The notes under the pieces: model-generated
The model's database searches: none
Told to the model about the DNA's origin: nothing
The model's input: only the letters and a program-made list of their open reading frames with translations
Part shown: positions 1 to 8,216 of the stretch, piece after piece
Position numbering within the stretch: the stretch's first letter is position 1
Layout: each line of letters opens with the position of its first letter
Made by a program: the position numbers and the translations under genes
Origin: Rhodothermales bacterium
Lineage (GTDB): Bacteria > Bacteroidota > Rhodothermia > Rhodothermales > Bin80
Assembly: GCA_022822185.1 (NCBI GenBank)
Contig: JAJECE010000020.1
Coordinates: 1 to 36,958, forward strand
Length of the DNA stretch: 36,958 nt
Direction: 5' to 3'

Positions 1-1
1 C

Positions 2-475
2 GGACTGGAACTCGGCGGCGGCGTGCGGTTTGCAAACCCGGCATGGCACCTGCGGGGTGAGGTGCGCACGCAGGGGCTGGTGATGCATACCGCGGACGGG
101 TTTACCGAGTGGGGGTTCTCAGGATCGCTGCAGGTGGGCCGAGCGACGGAAGGCCTGCTGATGCGTGTGCGTCCATCGTGGGGACGCGGACAGGGGATGT
201 CCATGTACCGGCAGCAGACGATCCTGGATGTTGCGCCGATGGGAGAGAATACCCATCGGACGGAACTGGAACTGGGGTACGGGATTCCGTGGAAAGAAGG
301 ATCGGCGCGGCCATTGATGGGAATGACCCGGTTGCCGCAGGGGAGGATGTACCGGCTGGGCGGCGAACTGCGTCCATGGGAGCGGCTGTCCTTCTCGGTC
401 TTTGGATTGGCGCATGCACGTGAAACCGCACTGGCGGATATCGGCGTGAATGTGCAGGGAACACTCCAGTATTAG
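2..475 (+). CDS. C-terminal outer-membrane beta-barrel domain of a large surface protein (5' truncated)
   Basis: The reading frame is open from base 2 and runs off the left edge, so only the last ~157 residues are present. They show alternating polar and hydrophobic short strands rich in Gly, Arg and aromatic residues (for example GLELGGGVRFANPAWHLRGE and EWGFSGSLQV), and the chain ends in LQY, an aromatic C-terminus typical of outer-membrane barrels. From family knowledge this resembles the autotransporter-like barrel at the end of long Ig/cadherin-type adhesins. The passenger and any signal peptide lie outside the window. The TAG stop at 473-475 is followed in the same frame by a T9SS sorting domain (next entry), which is unusual for a barrel. 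The GTG at position 23 is not the real start. Barrel assignment is by pattern; substrate or ligand is unknown. Confidence 0.6.
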   Translation, partial: GLELGGGVRFANPAWHLRGEVRTQGLVMHTADGFTEWGFSGSLQVGRATEGLLMRVRPSWGRGQGMSMYRQQTILDVAPMGENTHRTELELGYGIPWKEGSARPLMGMTRLPQGRMYRLGGELRPWERLSFSVFGLAHARETALADIGVNVQGTLQY

Positions 476-791
476 ACACTTGCTGATCCAGTATATACCG
501 GCACGATGTATCCAGACGAAATCCCGGATACACTGGTCCTGCACCAGAACTATCCCAATCCATTTAATCCGGTAACGGTCATTGAGTACGAACTTAAGCA
601 AAACATTCCGGTGACACTCCGCGTATTTGATGTGGCTGGCCGGCTGGTGCGTACACTGGTTGATCAACATAAGGCCCAGTGGGAAACACACCGTTCAGTT
701 TCACGCAGATGGGCTTCCGGGCGGAACATATCTCTACGAGTTACGCGCAGGGCATCAGGTCACCTCACGAAGGATGGTTTTACTGCGGTAA
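476..791 (+). pseudogene. Type IX secretion C-terminal sorting domain remnant (in-frame stop plus +1 frameshift)
   Basis: Directly after the barrel's TAG stop the same frame continues without another stop into YPDEIPDTLVLHQNYPNPFN, the hallmark of Por/T9SS type A sorting domains, followed by VTVIEYELKQ and LRVFDVAGRLVRTLVD. Around 679-683 the reading must shift by +1 to keep the domain: the shifted frame gives GKHTVQFHADGLPGGTYLYE, then LRAGHQVTSRRMVLLR, and stops with TAA at 789-791. Staying in the original frame gives a non-homologous Arg/Ser-rich tail to 838. The region therefore encodes a complete sorting domain broken by two lesions: the upstream TAG and a one-base insertion near 680. 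An ATG at 506 could start a stand-alone fragment, but a free sorting domain has no known use. The last 37 bases overlap pnuC tail to tail. Sequencing error at either lesion is possible. Confidence 0.7.
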
Positions 792-1345
792 GAGTTACGC
801 CAGGCAATAAATCCTGCGGTTGCGAGCCCCAGATATAAGATATACAGAAGAAGTGTGAGATAGAGTTCCGTGACGAGGTACAGTCCAACATAAATTATAT
901 CGGCGACGATCCAGATCACCCAGCTTTCTAGAATCTTCCGGGCCGCCATCCAACTGGCGATCACGCTCAGCGTAGTCGTAAGGCTTTCAAGGATCGGATA
1001 GTCAGATACGGTGATGTATTTGAGGGCCAGGGCAAGTCCGGCAGTTCCTGTGGTCGTGAGGATCAGCAGGATAATCCCTGTCTTGTATTGCAGCCGGGAT
1101 ACATTCAATTCTCCACCCTCTGGCCCTCCGGTTAGCCAGGATCTCCATCCATAGATTGAGATGACAACAAATAGCCCCTGCAGGAGCATCGTGGTATAGA
1201 GGCGGGCATCAAAGAATATAACCCCGAAAAGAATGCTGCTGAGAATGGCAGTCGGCCAGGTCCAGATATTTTGCCGAACATTCAACCAGACACACAGGAT
1301 GCCGATCAGGACTGCAATGGCCTCAAGCAGCATATCCAGATTCAT
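755..1345 (-). CDS. pnuC: PnuC-family nicotinamide riboside/mononucleotide transporter
   Basis: This 196-residue membrane protein matches PnuC in length and motifs. It has N-terminal hydrophobic helices, then NVRQNIWTWP at residues 22-31, a loop around 68-88, and the conserved segment SWMAARKILESWVIWIVADI near 131-150 with its spaced tryptophans. About seven membrane segments can be drawn. PnuC proteins take up nicotinamide riboside by facilitated diffusion, with trapping by phosphorylation, feeding NAD salvage; the natural substrate may instead be thiamine in PnuT relatives. Its ATG overlaps the stop of the upstream propeller gene by 4 bp (ATGA), so translation is probably coupled. It is the last gene of the long minus-strand run that also holds nadC, a second NAD-related gene. 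The 3' end overlaps the broken sorting domain on the plus strand. Confidence 0.88.
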   Translation of the reverse strand: MNLDMLLEAIAVLIGILCVWLNVRQNIWTWPTAILSSILFGVIFFDARLYTTMLLQGLFVVISIYGWRSWLTGGPEGGELNVSRLQYKTGIILLILTTTGTAGLALALKYITVSDYPILESLTTTLSVIASWMAARKILESWVIWIVADIIYVGLYLVTELYLTLLLYILYLGLATAGFIAWRNSYRSKTILREVT

Positions 1346-2544
1346 GGAATTCGGATGACATAGGCTTCTCCTGTACCAGACCCTCCCGCTGCGCCGATGA
1401 GGGCGGTATTCTCATGCAGATCAATGGAACTGCCAAAGGCGGCCTCGCCAATGTCAATGATGCCCTGATAGCGCCAAACACCATCACGGCGGACATAGAT
1501 GTACACCACTCGGTCAACGTTAAAATTCAGACGTAACTGTTCATCATAGCCAACCACCAGTGCGCGGTCCTTGTAAAGCGCCACCTCGGTGCCGAAAGCG
1601 CCTTTCCGATAGGGGGTCGGGGGGCCCAGTGTCGCAGTTTTCCGCCAGACTCCAATTGAATCCCGTGCGAATAGGGTTGCCTGACCGGACTCATATGAAC
1701 CTGCTTTCGACTGCCCAACAAGTAACTCATTCTCATATAAATCCAGCGAGATATAAAAGTCTTCAATCCCCTCCAGTTGCGCAGTTTCCGACCAGACCCC
1801 GTCCAGATCCAATTCAAATAGATATACGGATCCCGCCCGCCGACTGAAATACGCGCTGCTTGCTACGGCCAGAACGTCACCATAGAGGGCTGCATTTCCA
1901 CCAAAAACGCCGCTTTGTGTGTTCCTGGAAGCGGTGAACTGATGCTCAAGTCGCCAATGTTCAGGGTCTTTTTTGTATAGATAGGCGGTGCCATCCTTTT
2001 GGCTGCCCGGTGTTGGATCGCCGGCAGTGGTAAACAGCACACGGTTGCGGTGAACTGCAACGGCCGCCCCCATCGCTCCCTCGCCAGTCCGGTGTCCGCC
2101 ACCGGTTAGACGCGCAGTCTGATTCCATTCGCCGACATCATTTTCCTCATATACATAGACCGCATTGGAGCGCTCGGTTGCAAAGTATTCCTGACTGGTC
2201 GCAACAAGTGCCACATTGCCCTGGATGGTCACTTTTCGTCCGAACGTAAGCCCGGGCTCACAGTCTCGGGCGACCAGTCGTGCAGTTTTCTCCCAAACTC
2301 TGGTAGAATCGGCCAATTCAAAGATGTAAGCGGCCCCTCCGCCATCACCGCAGGATGGTTCTCCGCTGGCTCCGACAATGGCACGCCGTCCATCCAGTGC
2401 AACCGATGTGCCAAAGTAATTCCCGCTGGTTGTGTCGGCGTAGGGCAGCTTTGTAATCTGCCCCTGTACGCAGAATGTGAGGCCGAATCCCCAGATCAGC
2501 CCCGCAGCGAATGGCCAGAATGTACGAAAATAGAAAAAAATCAT
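1342..2544 (-). CDS. Exported FG-GAP-like beta-propeller protein, function unknown
   Basis: This 400-residue protein starts with an aromatic, hydrophobic N-terminus (residues 1-28, ending near CVQGQ) that looks like a signal peptide. The remainder is built from repeats of about 45-60 residues with the pattern FG..VAL.G..A.VGA....G...GAAYIFE....W..TA.L, for example YFGTSVALDGRRAIVGASGE and GAFGTEVALYKDRALVVGYD. From family knowledge this is the FG-GAP/integrin-alpha-like propeller seen in many exported Bacteroidota and marine proteins. No catalytic domain, lipobox or sorting domain is visible. It overlaps the ABC-F stop upstream and the pnuC start downstream by 4 bp each, so it is translationally coupled to two cytoplasmic or membrane housekeeping-type genes, an odd place for a secreted protein. 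Role unknown. Confidence 0.72.
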   Translation of the reverse strand: MIFFYFRTFWPFAAGLIWGFGLTFCVQGQITKLPYADTTSGNYFGTSVALDGRRAIVGASGEPSCGDGGGAAYIFELADSTRVWEKTARLVARDCEPGLTFGRKVTIQGNVALVATSQEYFATERSNAVYVYEENDVGEWNQTARLTGGGHRTGEGAMGAAVAVHRNRVLFTTAGDPTPGSQKDGTAYLYKKDPEHWRLEHQFTASRNTQSGVFGGNAALYGDVLAVASSAYFSRRAGSVYLFELDLDGVWSETAQLEGIEDFYISLDLYENELLVGQSKAGSYESGQATLFARDSIGVWRKTATLGPPTPYRKGAFGTEVALYKDRALVVGYDEQLRLNFNVDRVVYIYVRRDGVWRYQGIIDIGEAAFGSSIDLHENTALIGAAGGSGTGEAYVIRIP

Positions 2545-4538
2545 TCGGTGGATTCCATGAGTGCCTCCCAGTTTGTATACAACTCTTCCAGTTCCGCCTT
2601 AATTGCGGCATAGGTCTGGGCGGCTTTTTGGGAGCGTACAGGATCGGAATAGGTATCTGGGTCGGCTAATATTTTTTCTGCGGCAAGCTTTCGTGCTTCC
2701 GCCTTTGCAATGGCTGTCTCTGCTTCGTCGCAGAGCCATTTTCGCTGATGTGGGGTCAGTTCATCCGGTTCTAGTTGGCCATTTCGCTTCGCCTCCCGGT
2801 AGGCCCGGTTACGTGTTTCCGCTTCGCGGCGCTTTTCTTCTTTCGTTTTAGGACCGCCGGATCGGGATCGGGCTTTGTGGACGGACGTTCGGGGGGCGGG
2901 ACGCACCTGTCTGGTCTGCTGGAGCGAGCCATAATCCAGAGCCCACTGATACTCCGAGTAGGTACCCTCATAGGTGCGTATGCCCTGATGTCCGACATGC
3001 CAGATTACATTGGCTACATGGTCAAGGAAGTGCCGGTCATGGCTGACCACCACAAACGTGCCATCATACTGGCGGAGTGCTTCAATGAGCACTTTGATAG
3101 ACTGGATATCGAGGTGATTGGTCGGCTCGTCCAGAATCAGGAAATTCGCCGGGTTCACGAGGGTTCGGGCGAGGGCCAAACGACTCTTTTCGCCTCCGGA
3201 AAGTGCACGGACCGGCTTAAACACATCGTCTCCCGTGAACAGGAATGCCCCCAGCAGTGTACGCAGATAGACCTCATTACGTCCGATTGATTCCCGGTTC
3301 AGAGATTCCAGTACGGTGTCCGATTCGCTTAGCGCGTCGGCCTGATGCTGTGCAAAAAAGCGAGTACTCACATTATGTCCCTCCCTGCGTTCTCCCTGGA
3401 TGGGCTCGCTTCCGAAGAGGATCCGCGCCAGTGTGGATTTGCCTGCTCCGTTTTTACCGATGAGTGCAATCTTTTGGCCGCGACTGATTTGCAGTGGACC
3501 GGCCCGGTTGAATACGCGCACCGCCGGGGCATCCGCGCGGGTATAGATCTTGGAGAACTCGGTGAGCGACAGAACCGTCCGCCCGGACGGCCGGGGGGAG
3601 GGGAAACGGATTCGGATCTGTGCATCCGGCGATTCCGGCGGTGGGAGGCGCTCCAGTTTCTCCAGGTGCCTGATACGGCTTTGGACTTGTCGCGCCTTGG
3701 AAGCCTTGTACCGGAAGCGGGCAATAAATCGCTCTGCCTGATGAATCTCGCGCTGCTGGTTTTCGTAGGCTGCCTGCTCCAGTACCCGCCGCTTGTCTCG
3801 CTCCACCAGGAAAAAGTCATAGTTCCCCGCATATTCGGTAACCCGGCCCCTGTATAGATGGGCAACCGTATCAATCATCCGGTTCAGAAAGTACCGATCA
3901 TGGGATACCAGGATCACCGTGCCGGGGTAGTTCTTCAGGTAGGTTTCCAGCCAGTCAATGCTGAGAATATCCAGATGATTGGTGGGCTCATCCAGGAGCA
4001 GTACATCCGGGTTTTGTAGCAGAATACGCGCAAGTGCCACCCGCATCCGATACCCTCCGGAAAGCGTCTCCATGGGGCGGGGCATGTCATCGGTCGTAAA
4101 TCCCAGTCCTTCCAGAACTGCTTCTGCGCGTGCCTGTGCGGAGTGTGCTTCCTGAACGGCCAGGCGCTCATGGATACGGCCCAGTTCGAGTAGAATTTTT
4201 TCCTGATTGGCATCCGGATTTTCAAGTGCACGGGTCAATTCGTCTTCTCGTTCCTGAAGTGCTCCGAGGGCTTCAAATGCAGTCAGGGTTTCTTCTATAA
4301 CGGATCGGTTGGTATTGCTTTCCTGCACATCCTGTGCCAGATAGCCGACGGAGCCGGAGTGGGCAATCTCGCCGTCATCGGGTTCCAACTGTCCACCGAT
4401 CACCCGTAACAGCGTGGTTTTGCCTGCCCCATTGGGACCAATCAGGCCAATCCGCTTCCCGCCGCCAACCGTCCAGGTGAGTCCTTCCAGGATCGGGTTT
4501 CCTCCAAGTGTAACCGCAATGTTCTGTAACTGAATCAA
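2541..4538 (-). CDS. ABC-F family ATPase (ribosome-associated type)
   Basis: This is a 665-residue protein with two ABC domains and no membrane segments. Domain 1 has Walker A GPNGAGKT at 34-41, signature LSGGYRMR at 159-166 and DEPTNHLD at 183-190. Domain 2 has GKNGAGKS at 361-368, LSGGEKSR at 446-453 and DEPTNHLD at 470-477. A charged linker (about 245-300) separates them, as in ABC-F proteins that enter the ribosomal E site and relieve stalling. The C-terminal ~110 residues are a Lys/Glu-rich coiled coil, as in the Uup-like subgroup. Family members act in translation, a few in antibiotic resistance; nothing here singles out resistance. It sits 8 bp after the WcaJ-like gene and overlaps the next gene by 4 bp. 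Subgroup naming (Uup, YdiF-like) is uncertain. Confidence 0.93.
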   Translation of the reverse strand: MIQLQNIAVTLGGNPILEGLTWTVGGGKRIGLIGPNGAGKTTLLRVIGGQLEPDDGEIAHSGSVGYLAQDVQESNTNRSVIEETLTAFEALGALQEREDELTRALENPDANQEKILLELGRIHERLAVQEAHSAQARAEAVLEGLGFTTDDMPRPMETLSGGYRMRVALARILLQNPDVLLLDEPTNHLDILSIDWLETYLKNYPGTVILVSHDRYFLNRMIDTVAHLYRGRVTEYAGNYDFFLVERDKRRVLEQAAYENQQREIHQAERFIARFRYKASKARQVQSRIRHLEKLERLPPPESPDAQIRIRFPSPRPSGRTVLSLTEFSKIYTRADAPAVRVFNRAGPLQISRGQKIALIGKNGAGKSTLARILFGSEPIQGERREGHNVSTRFFAQHQADALSESDTVLESLNRESIGRNEVYLRTLLGAFLFTGDDVFKPVRALSGGEKSRLALARTLVNPANFLILDEPTNHLDIQSIKVLIEALRQYDGTFVVVSHDRHFLDHVANVIWHVGHQGIRTYEGTYSEYQWALDYGSLQQTRQVRPAPRTSVHKARSRSGGPKTKEEKRREAETRNRAYREAKRNGQLEPDELTPHQRKWLCDEAETAIAKAEARKLAAEKILADPDTYSDPVRSQKAAQTYAAIKAELEELYTNWEALMESTE

Positions 4539-4546
4539 GGTTCTAA

Positions 4547-6007
4547 TCAGTATGCGTTACGATGGACAAATCCTTTCCAGATCGTCAGGAGCATAATCTT
4601 CACATCCAGAAGCAGCGACCAGTTTTGGATATAGTAGAGATCATACTGGATCCGTTTTTCCAGAGATGTGTTTCCGCGCCACCCATTGACCTGTGCCCAT
4701 CCGGTAATGCCAGCTTTCATTTTATGACGAAGCATGTAGCGCGGGATGCGTTCCTTAAAATCCTTGATGAATACCGGTCGTTCCGGTCGTGGTCCGACCA
4801 CAGACATATCTCCTTTGAGTACATTGATGAACTGCGGCAATTCATCTAGCGATGTGCGCCGGAGGATTCTGCCGATAGGGGTTGCCCGGTTTTCGTCTTT
4901 CTTTGCCCAGACTGCCCCTGATTCCTTTTCTGCGGTAACCGGCATGGAGCGAAATTTCAGCATCTGGAAGCATTTACCATTGAGTCCCATGCGTTCCTGC
5001 CGGTAAAGAATCGGTCCTCTGGAGGACAGGCGCACCAGTAGCGCAAGAATGAGCAGCAGCGGGGACAGGAGGATCAGAACGACCAGTGAAAAGCCCACAT
5101 CCAGACTCCGTTTCACAAATCGCCGAAAATCCATCGGGGTCTCGTCAATGATATGCAGAACCGGGAGTCCGTCTACATCGGTGATCCGGCTGTTGATGAT
5201 GTCATGCTGCAGGAGGTCGGGGACGAGGCAGACATGGACCAGACGGGTAGAAAGCGAACTGATGAGCTGTTCAATCTTACCGACCGCATGGAGGGGGAGC
5301 GCAATGTATACATAATGGATCGGCCTGTCTGCCGAATCCAGAAGCGGAAGCACCTCATCAACCCTGCCCAGAACATCTGACTCATCGGTTTTGTGGTCGT
5401 CCAAAAATCCAATCACCTGAAACCCCATCCACGGATACAATTCAAAAGATTTTTCCAGACGCCGGCCCGCATGACCGGCACCAATAATCAGGACGCGGCG
5501 TAGGTTACGTCCACGCCTGCGGGCATTACGTACATAAAAATAGATACAGAGCCGCAACCCCAACATGGAGAGTGGGGTGAGTGCGGCAAAGAGCAGGATC
5601 GTCAGCCGTGAGACATTAAAATCACGATAAAAGGACAGAAATGCCATGGAGACGATCAGGGCCAGCCCGACAGATTTTGCAACGCTGCGAATCAGACTGG
5701 TCCAGCGCTGTGCCCGGTCGGGTACATACAGACCGGATGCCCAGAATGTGAGAGCGGCAGAGATCAGAATCCACGGGAAGAAGGTCAGATATCTGCCTAG
5801 CGGTTCCCATTGCGGCAAGGGGATCGGCCATAGGGCAAATACTTCAAAACGGAGGTAGTAGGCCGCAATCCAGGCGCTTCCTACAATGAGCATATCCGCA
5901 AAGAATAGCAATTGCTGGTAAAATCTGCTCTGTTCCTGCAGCATGACTGAGTTTAGATCGGATGAGTTGGTCGCCAGGTGATACCAAGGATTAAAAAGAT
6001 TCCACAA
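4547..6007 (-). CDS. Polyprenyl-phosphate sugar-1-phosphate transferase (WcaJ/PssY-like)
   Basis: The enzyme moves a hexose-1-phosphate from a nucleotide sugar to undecaprenyl phosphate and so starts assembly of an exopolysaccharide or O-antigen-like repeat. The 486-residue layout is standard: membrane helices (about 31-155), a Rossmann-like domain starting VLIIGAGHAGRRLE (172-185), then the catalytic region with RSLDVGFS (300-307), YRQERMG (335-341), KFRSM (351-355), SLDELPQF (386-393), GDMSVVGPRP (399-408) and the tail ending HRNAY. The catalytic motifs are intact. The frame opens at a TTG at 6007, overlapping the M20 gene by 17 bp; an ATG at 5944 (residue 22) would avoid the overlap and is a plausible start. 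It probably works with the GT2 fusion five positions upstream in the same gene run. The sugar substrate cannot be told from sequence. Confidence 0.92.
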   Translation of the reverse strand: MWNLFNPWYHLATNSSDLNSVMLQEQSRFYQQLLFFADMLIVGSAWIAAYYLRFEVFALWPIPLPQWEPLGRYLTFFPWILISAALTFWASGLYVPDRAQRWTSLIRSVAKSVGLALIVSMAFLSFYRDFNVSRLTILLFAALTPLSMLGLRLCIYFYVRNARRRGRNLRRVLIIGAGHAGRRLEKSFELYPWMGFQVIGFLDDHKTDESDVLGRVDEVLPLLDSADRPIHYVYIALPLHAVGKIEQLISSLSTRLVHVCLVPDLLQHDIINSRITDVDGLPVLHIIDETPMDFRRFVKRSLDVGFSLVVLILLSPLLLILALLVRLSSRGPILYRQERMGLNGKCFQMLKFRSMPVTAEKESGAVWAKKDENRATPIGRILRRTSLDELPQFINVLKGDMSVVGPRPERPVFIKDFKERIPRYMLRHKMKAGITGWAQVNGWRGNTSLEKRIQYDLYYIQNWSLLLDVKIMLLTIWKGFVHRNAY

Positions 6008-7286
6008 GTTGCCTTGCCGCGTTCAGGAGTACATTCGCCCCGTTCACGCAGTCCTCCCAGCACGTATATTCCCGCGAAGAGTGGCTGAATCCTCCTGCCG
6101 AAGGGACAAAAATCAAGCCGGAACGGCAAAGCCGCGCCATAGACTGTGCATCGTGTCCAGCCAGTGAGGGCAGACGACGGCTGCTGAATCCAAGTGCAGA
6201 CACCCCCGCCTCAAACGCTTCAATGACCGTAGGGTGCATCCTGCGTTCCGTTACGGATTCAAGGTGTTGGAAGTCTATGCCCAGATCAAACATCTTTGCA
6301 GAATGATCTGCCGCCTCGTACAGTGCCTGTTGCAGTTCTTCTGCACGCTCCGCGTCTTCCGTGCGCAGTTCCATAAATACAGTAACCTGACCAGCGACAA
6401 TATTAAAGGTGCCCGGTGAAAAATCCATCCGCCCGACGGTAGCAACGCAATCGGGGAACCGTTCGGTGACCGTTTCCTGCACCATCAGACAAAATTTACT
6501 GGCCCCCAGCGCTGCATCATGTCGCTCACTCATCGGAGTGGTTCCGGCGTGGTTGGCCTGCCCGCTGAAGGTGATAAGGTACATATGGATCCCGACCATT
6601 CCGGTTACGATCCCGATATCTGTCCGGCTCTTCTCCAGCCGGGTTCCCTGCTCAATATGAAGTTCAAGATAGGCACACAGATCTTCTGCATTCCGTTTTG
6701 CAGATAGGATCCCCGAAATGCTCAGCCCCGCCCTCTGCAGAACTCTCTGAAAAGTTTCCAGATCTCCGCGGGGATTCGTAAGATCTTTTCGTGTCAACTG
6801 CCCAGATATGGCGCGGCTTCCCATCAGCGACACCCATGTTCCTTCTTCATCGGTAAAGTCCATTACCTCAAATGGGCAGTCCAGACCGTGCTCACGCAGA
6901 ACCTGGAGCACTTCAAATGCCGCGGCTACCCCCAAGGTCCCATCAAAGCGTCCGCCATTTTTTACGGAGTCTAGATGGGATCCCAGCATCAGTACGGGTT
7001 TGGTTTGCATGGAAGGGTAGTGGCAGGCGGAAAGGTTGCCTGCAAGATCACTTCTCGACGTAAATCCCCGCTGCCAGATCATGTCCTGGAAGGTTTCCCG
7101 TGCAGCCAGATGTGCTTTGCTCAGTGCAGGCCGGTTCAAGCCGCCGTCCGGTGTCGCTCCATCCCGCGTCAGCCGCTGAAAATCCTCCCGAAATCTAGAC
7201 TCGTTGATATGCAAGTTGCCCGCTAAGGTCATCATGTTCTGAATGGATGCGTTCCCAGATGAAGAAATGTAAGAGATCTGGTTCAA
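5991..7286 (-). CDS. M20 family metallo-amidohydrolase (allantoate/N-carbamoyl-amino-acid hydrolase type)
   Basis: This 431-residue protein has the M20/hydantoinase-carbamoylase arrangement. Metal ligands that can be recognised are H104 and D106 in GSHLDSV, D115 in RFDG, E147/E148 in DFTDEEGT, H210 in LELHIEQG and H402 in the C-terminal SHSSREYT. The dimerisation-domain motif SGQANHAGTTPM (241-252) is present. Known relatives release ammonia and CO2 from carbamoyl or ureido compounds (AllC, HyuC, beta-ureidopropionase); sequence alone does not choose between them and no purine or hydantoin genes are nearby. Methionines at 18-19 (MMTLAGNLH) could be the true start and remove a Ser-rich N-terminal tail. 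It lies 25 bp after nadC and overlaps the next gene. Family confident, substrate unknown. Confidence 0.88.
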   Translation of the reverse strand: MNQISYISSSGNASIQNMMTLAGNLHINESRFREDFQRLTRDGATPDGGLNRPALSKAHLAARETFQDMIWQRGFTSRSDLAGNLSACHYPSMQTKPVLMLGSHLDSVKNGGRFDGTLGVAAAFEVLQVLREHGLDCPFEVMDFTDEEGTWVSLMGSRAISGQLTRKDLTNPRGDLETFQRVLQRAGLSISGILSAKRNAEDLCAYLELHIEQGTRLEKSRTDIGIVTGMVGIHMYLITFSGQANHAGTTPMSERHDAALGASKFCLMVQETVTERFPDCVATVGRMDFSPGTFNIVAGQVTVFMELRTEDAERAEELQQALYEAADHSAKMFDLGIDFQHLESVTERRMHPTVIEAFEAGVSALGFSSRRLPSLAGHDAQSMARLCRSGLIFVPSAGGFSHSSREYTCWEDCVNGANVLLNAARQLVESF

Positions 7287-7311
7287 ACGTGATCAGAGAA
7301 AATCCAGTGCT

Positions 7312-8208
7312 TCAGACCAGGTCTGCAGATAACGAGATATCAATGGCCTGTACTGAGTGCGTGAGTGCGCCGCAGGAGATATAGTCCACTCCGGTTGCCG
7401 CCATGAAGGGTGCCGATTCCAGTGTGACACCGCCGGTTGCCTCGGTGGTGATGCGCCCCGCAATGCAGTCCACGGCCTGTTTCAGGCGAGTGCAGTCGTA
7501 GGAGCCGTCAGGTCGGGAACTTGTCATATTATCCAGAAGGAGTACATCGATCAGTGACGCAACCGAGAGGGCATCGGTGACTTCTTCCATGGTACGGGCC
7601 TCCACATCAATCCGGCAGCCGGGCAATTGCCTTGCGGCACGTTCCACTGATTCTGCAAGTCCACCGACGATTGCAATGTGATTGTCCTTGATCAGGATCC
7701 GGTCAAATAATCCAATCCGATGGTTCGCGCCCCCCCCTAGAAGGACGGACCATTTATCCAGCAGTCGCAGCCCGGGCGCGGTCTTTCTAGTATCACGGAT
7801 TTGTACAGGATAGTCTTTTACACTGGCAACCATTCTGGCGGTGGCAGTGGCAATCCCGCTCATGCGCTGCAGCAGGTTTAATGCCAGGCGTTCTGCGGCC
7901 AGGATTGAGTGCAGGGGGCCAAGGACCATACCAAGGATGGAATTTTCCTGCACAGGATCCCCATCGTTTGCAAACCAGTGGCAAAAGAGGGAGGGGTTCA
8001 CCAGATAAAATACCTGTCTGGCGGCGGTAAGGCCTGCGGCTACGCCGCTTTCACGCATGTAGAGTTTTGCTATGCCGAGGTAATGTTCAGACACAAGGGT
8101 TTTGGATGTGATATCTCCTGCGCCGACATCCTCCTCCAGAGCTCTCTGGAGGATTTGATCCAGTTGATCAGGCAGCAGATATTCGGGGAATGGCACACTG
8201 TCATACAT
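7312..8208 (-). CDS. nadC: Nicotinate-nucleotide pyrophosphorylase (carboxylating), quinolinate phosphoribosyltransferase
   Basis: NadC converts quinolinate and PRPP into nicotinate mononucleotide, CO2 and pyrophosphate, the third step of de novo NAD synthesis. The 298-residue length is normal. Motifs seen are EEDVGAGDITS at 25-35, the PRPP/quinolinate-binding DTRKTAPGLRLLDKWSV at 139-155, GGGANHR at 158-164, KDNH at 174-177, DVEARTMEEV and a late glycine-rich EATGGV segment. The gene begins 8 bp after accA and ends 25 bp before the M20 hydrolase, consistent with one transcript. nadA and nadB are not in this window, but the NAD-precursor transporter gene pnuC is at the far end of the same run, so the transcript touches NAD supply twice. 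Confidence 0.96.
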   Translation of the reverse strand: MYDSVPFPEYLLPDQLDQILQRALEEDVGAGDITSKTLVSEHYLGIAKLYMRESGVAAGLTAARQVFYLVNPSLFCHWFANDGDPVQENSILGMVLGPLHSILAAERLALNLLQRMSGIATATARMVASVKDYPVQIRDTRKTAPGLRLLDKWSVLLGGGANHRIGLFDRILIKDNHIAIVGGLAESVERAARQLPGCRIDVEARTMEEVTDALSVASLIDVLLLDNMTSSRPDGSYDCTRLKQAVDCIAGRITTEATGGVTLESAPFMAATGVDYISCGALTHSVQAIDISLSADLV

Positions 8209-8216
8209 GGGAGTTT

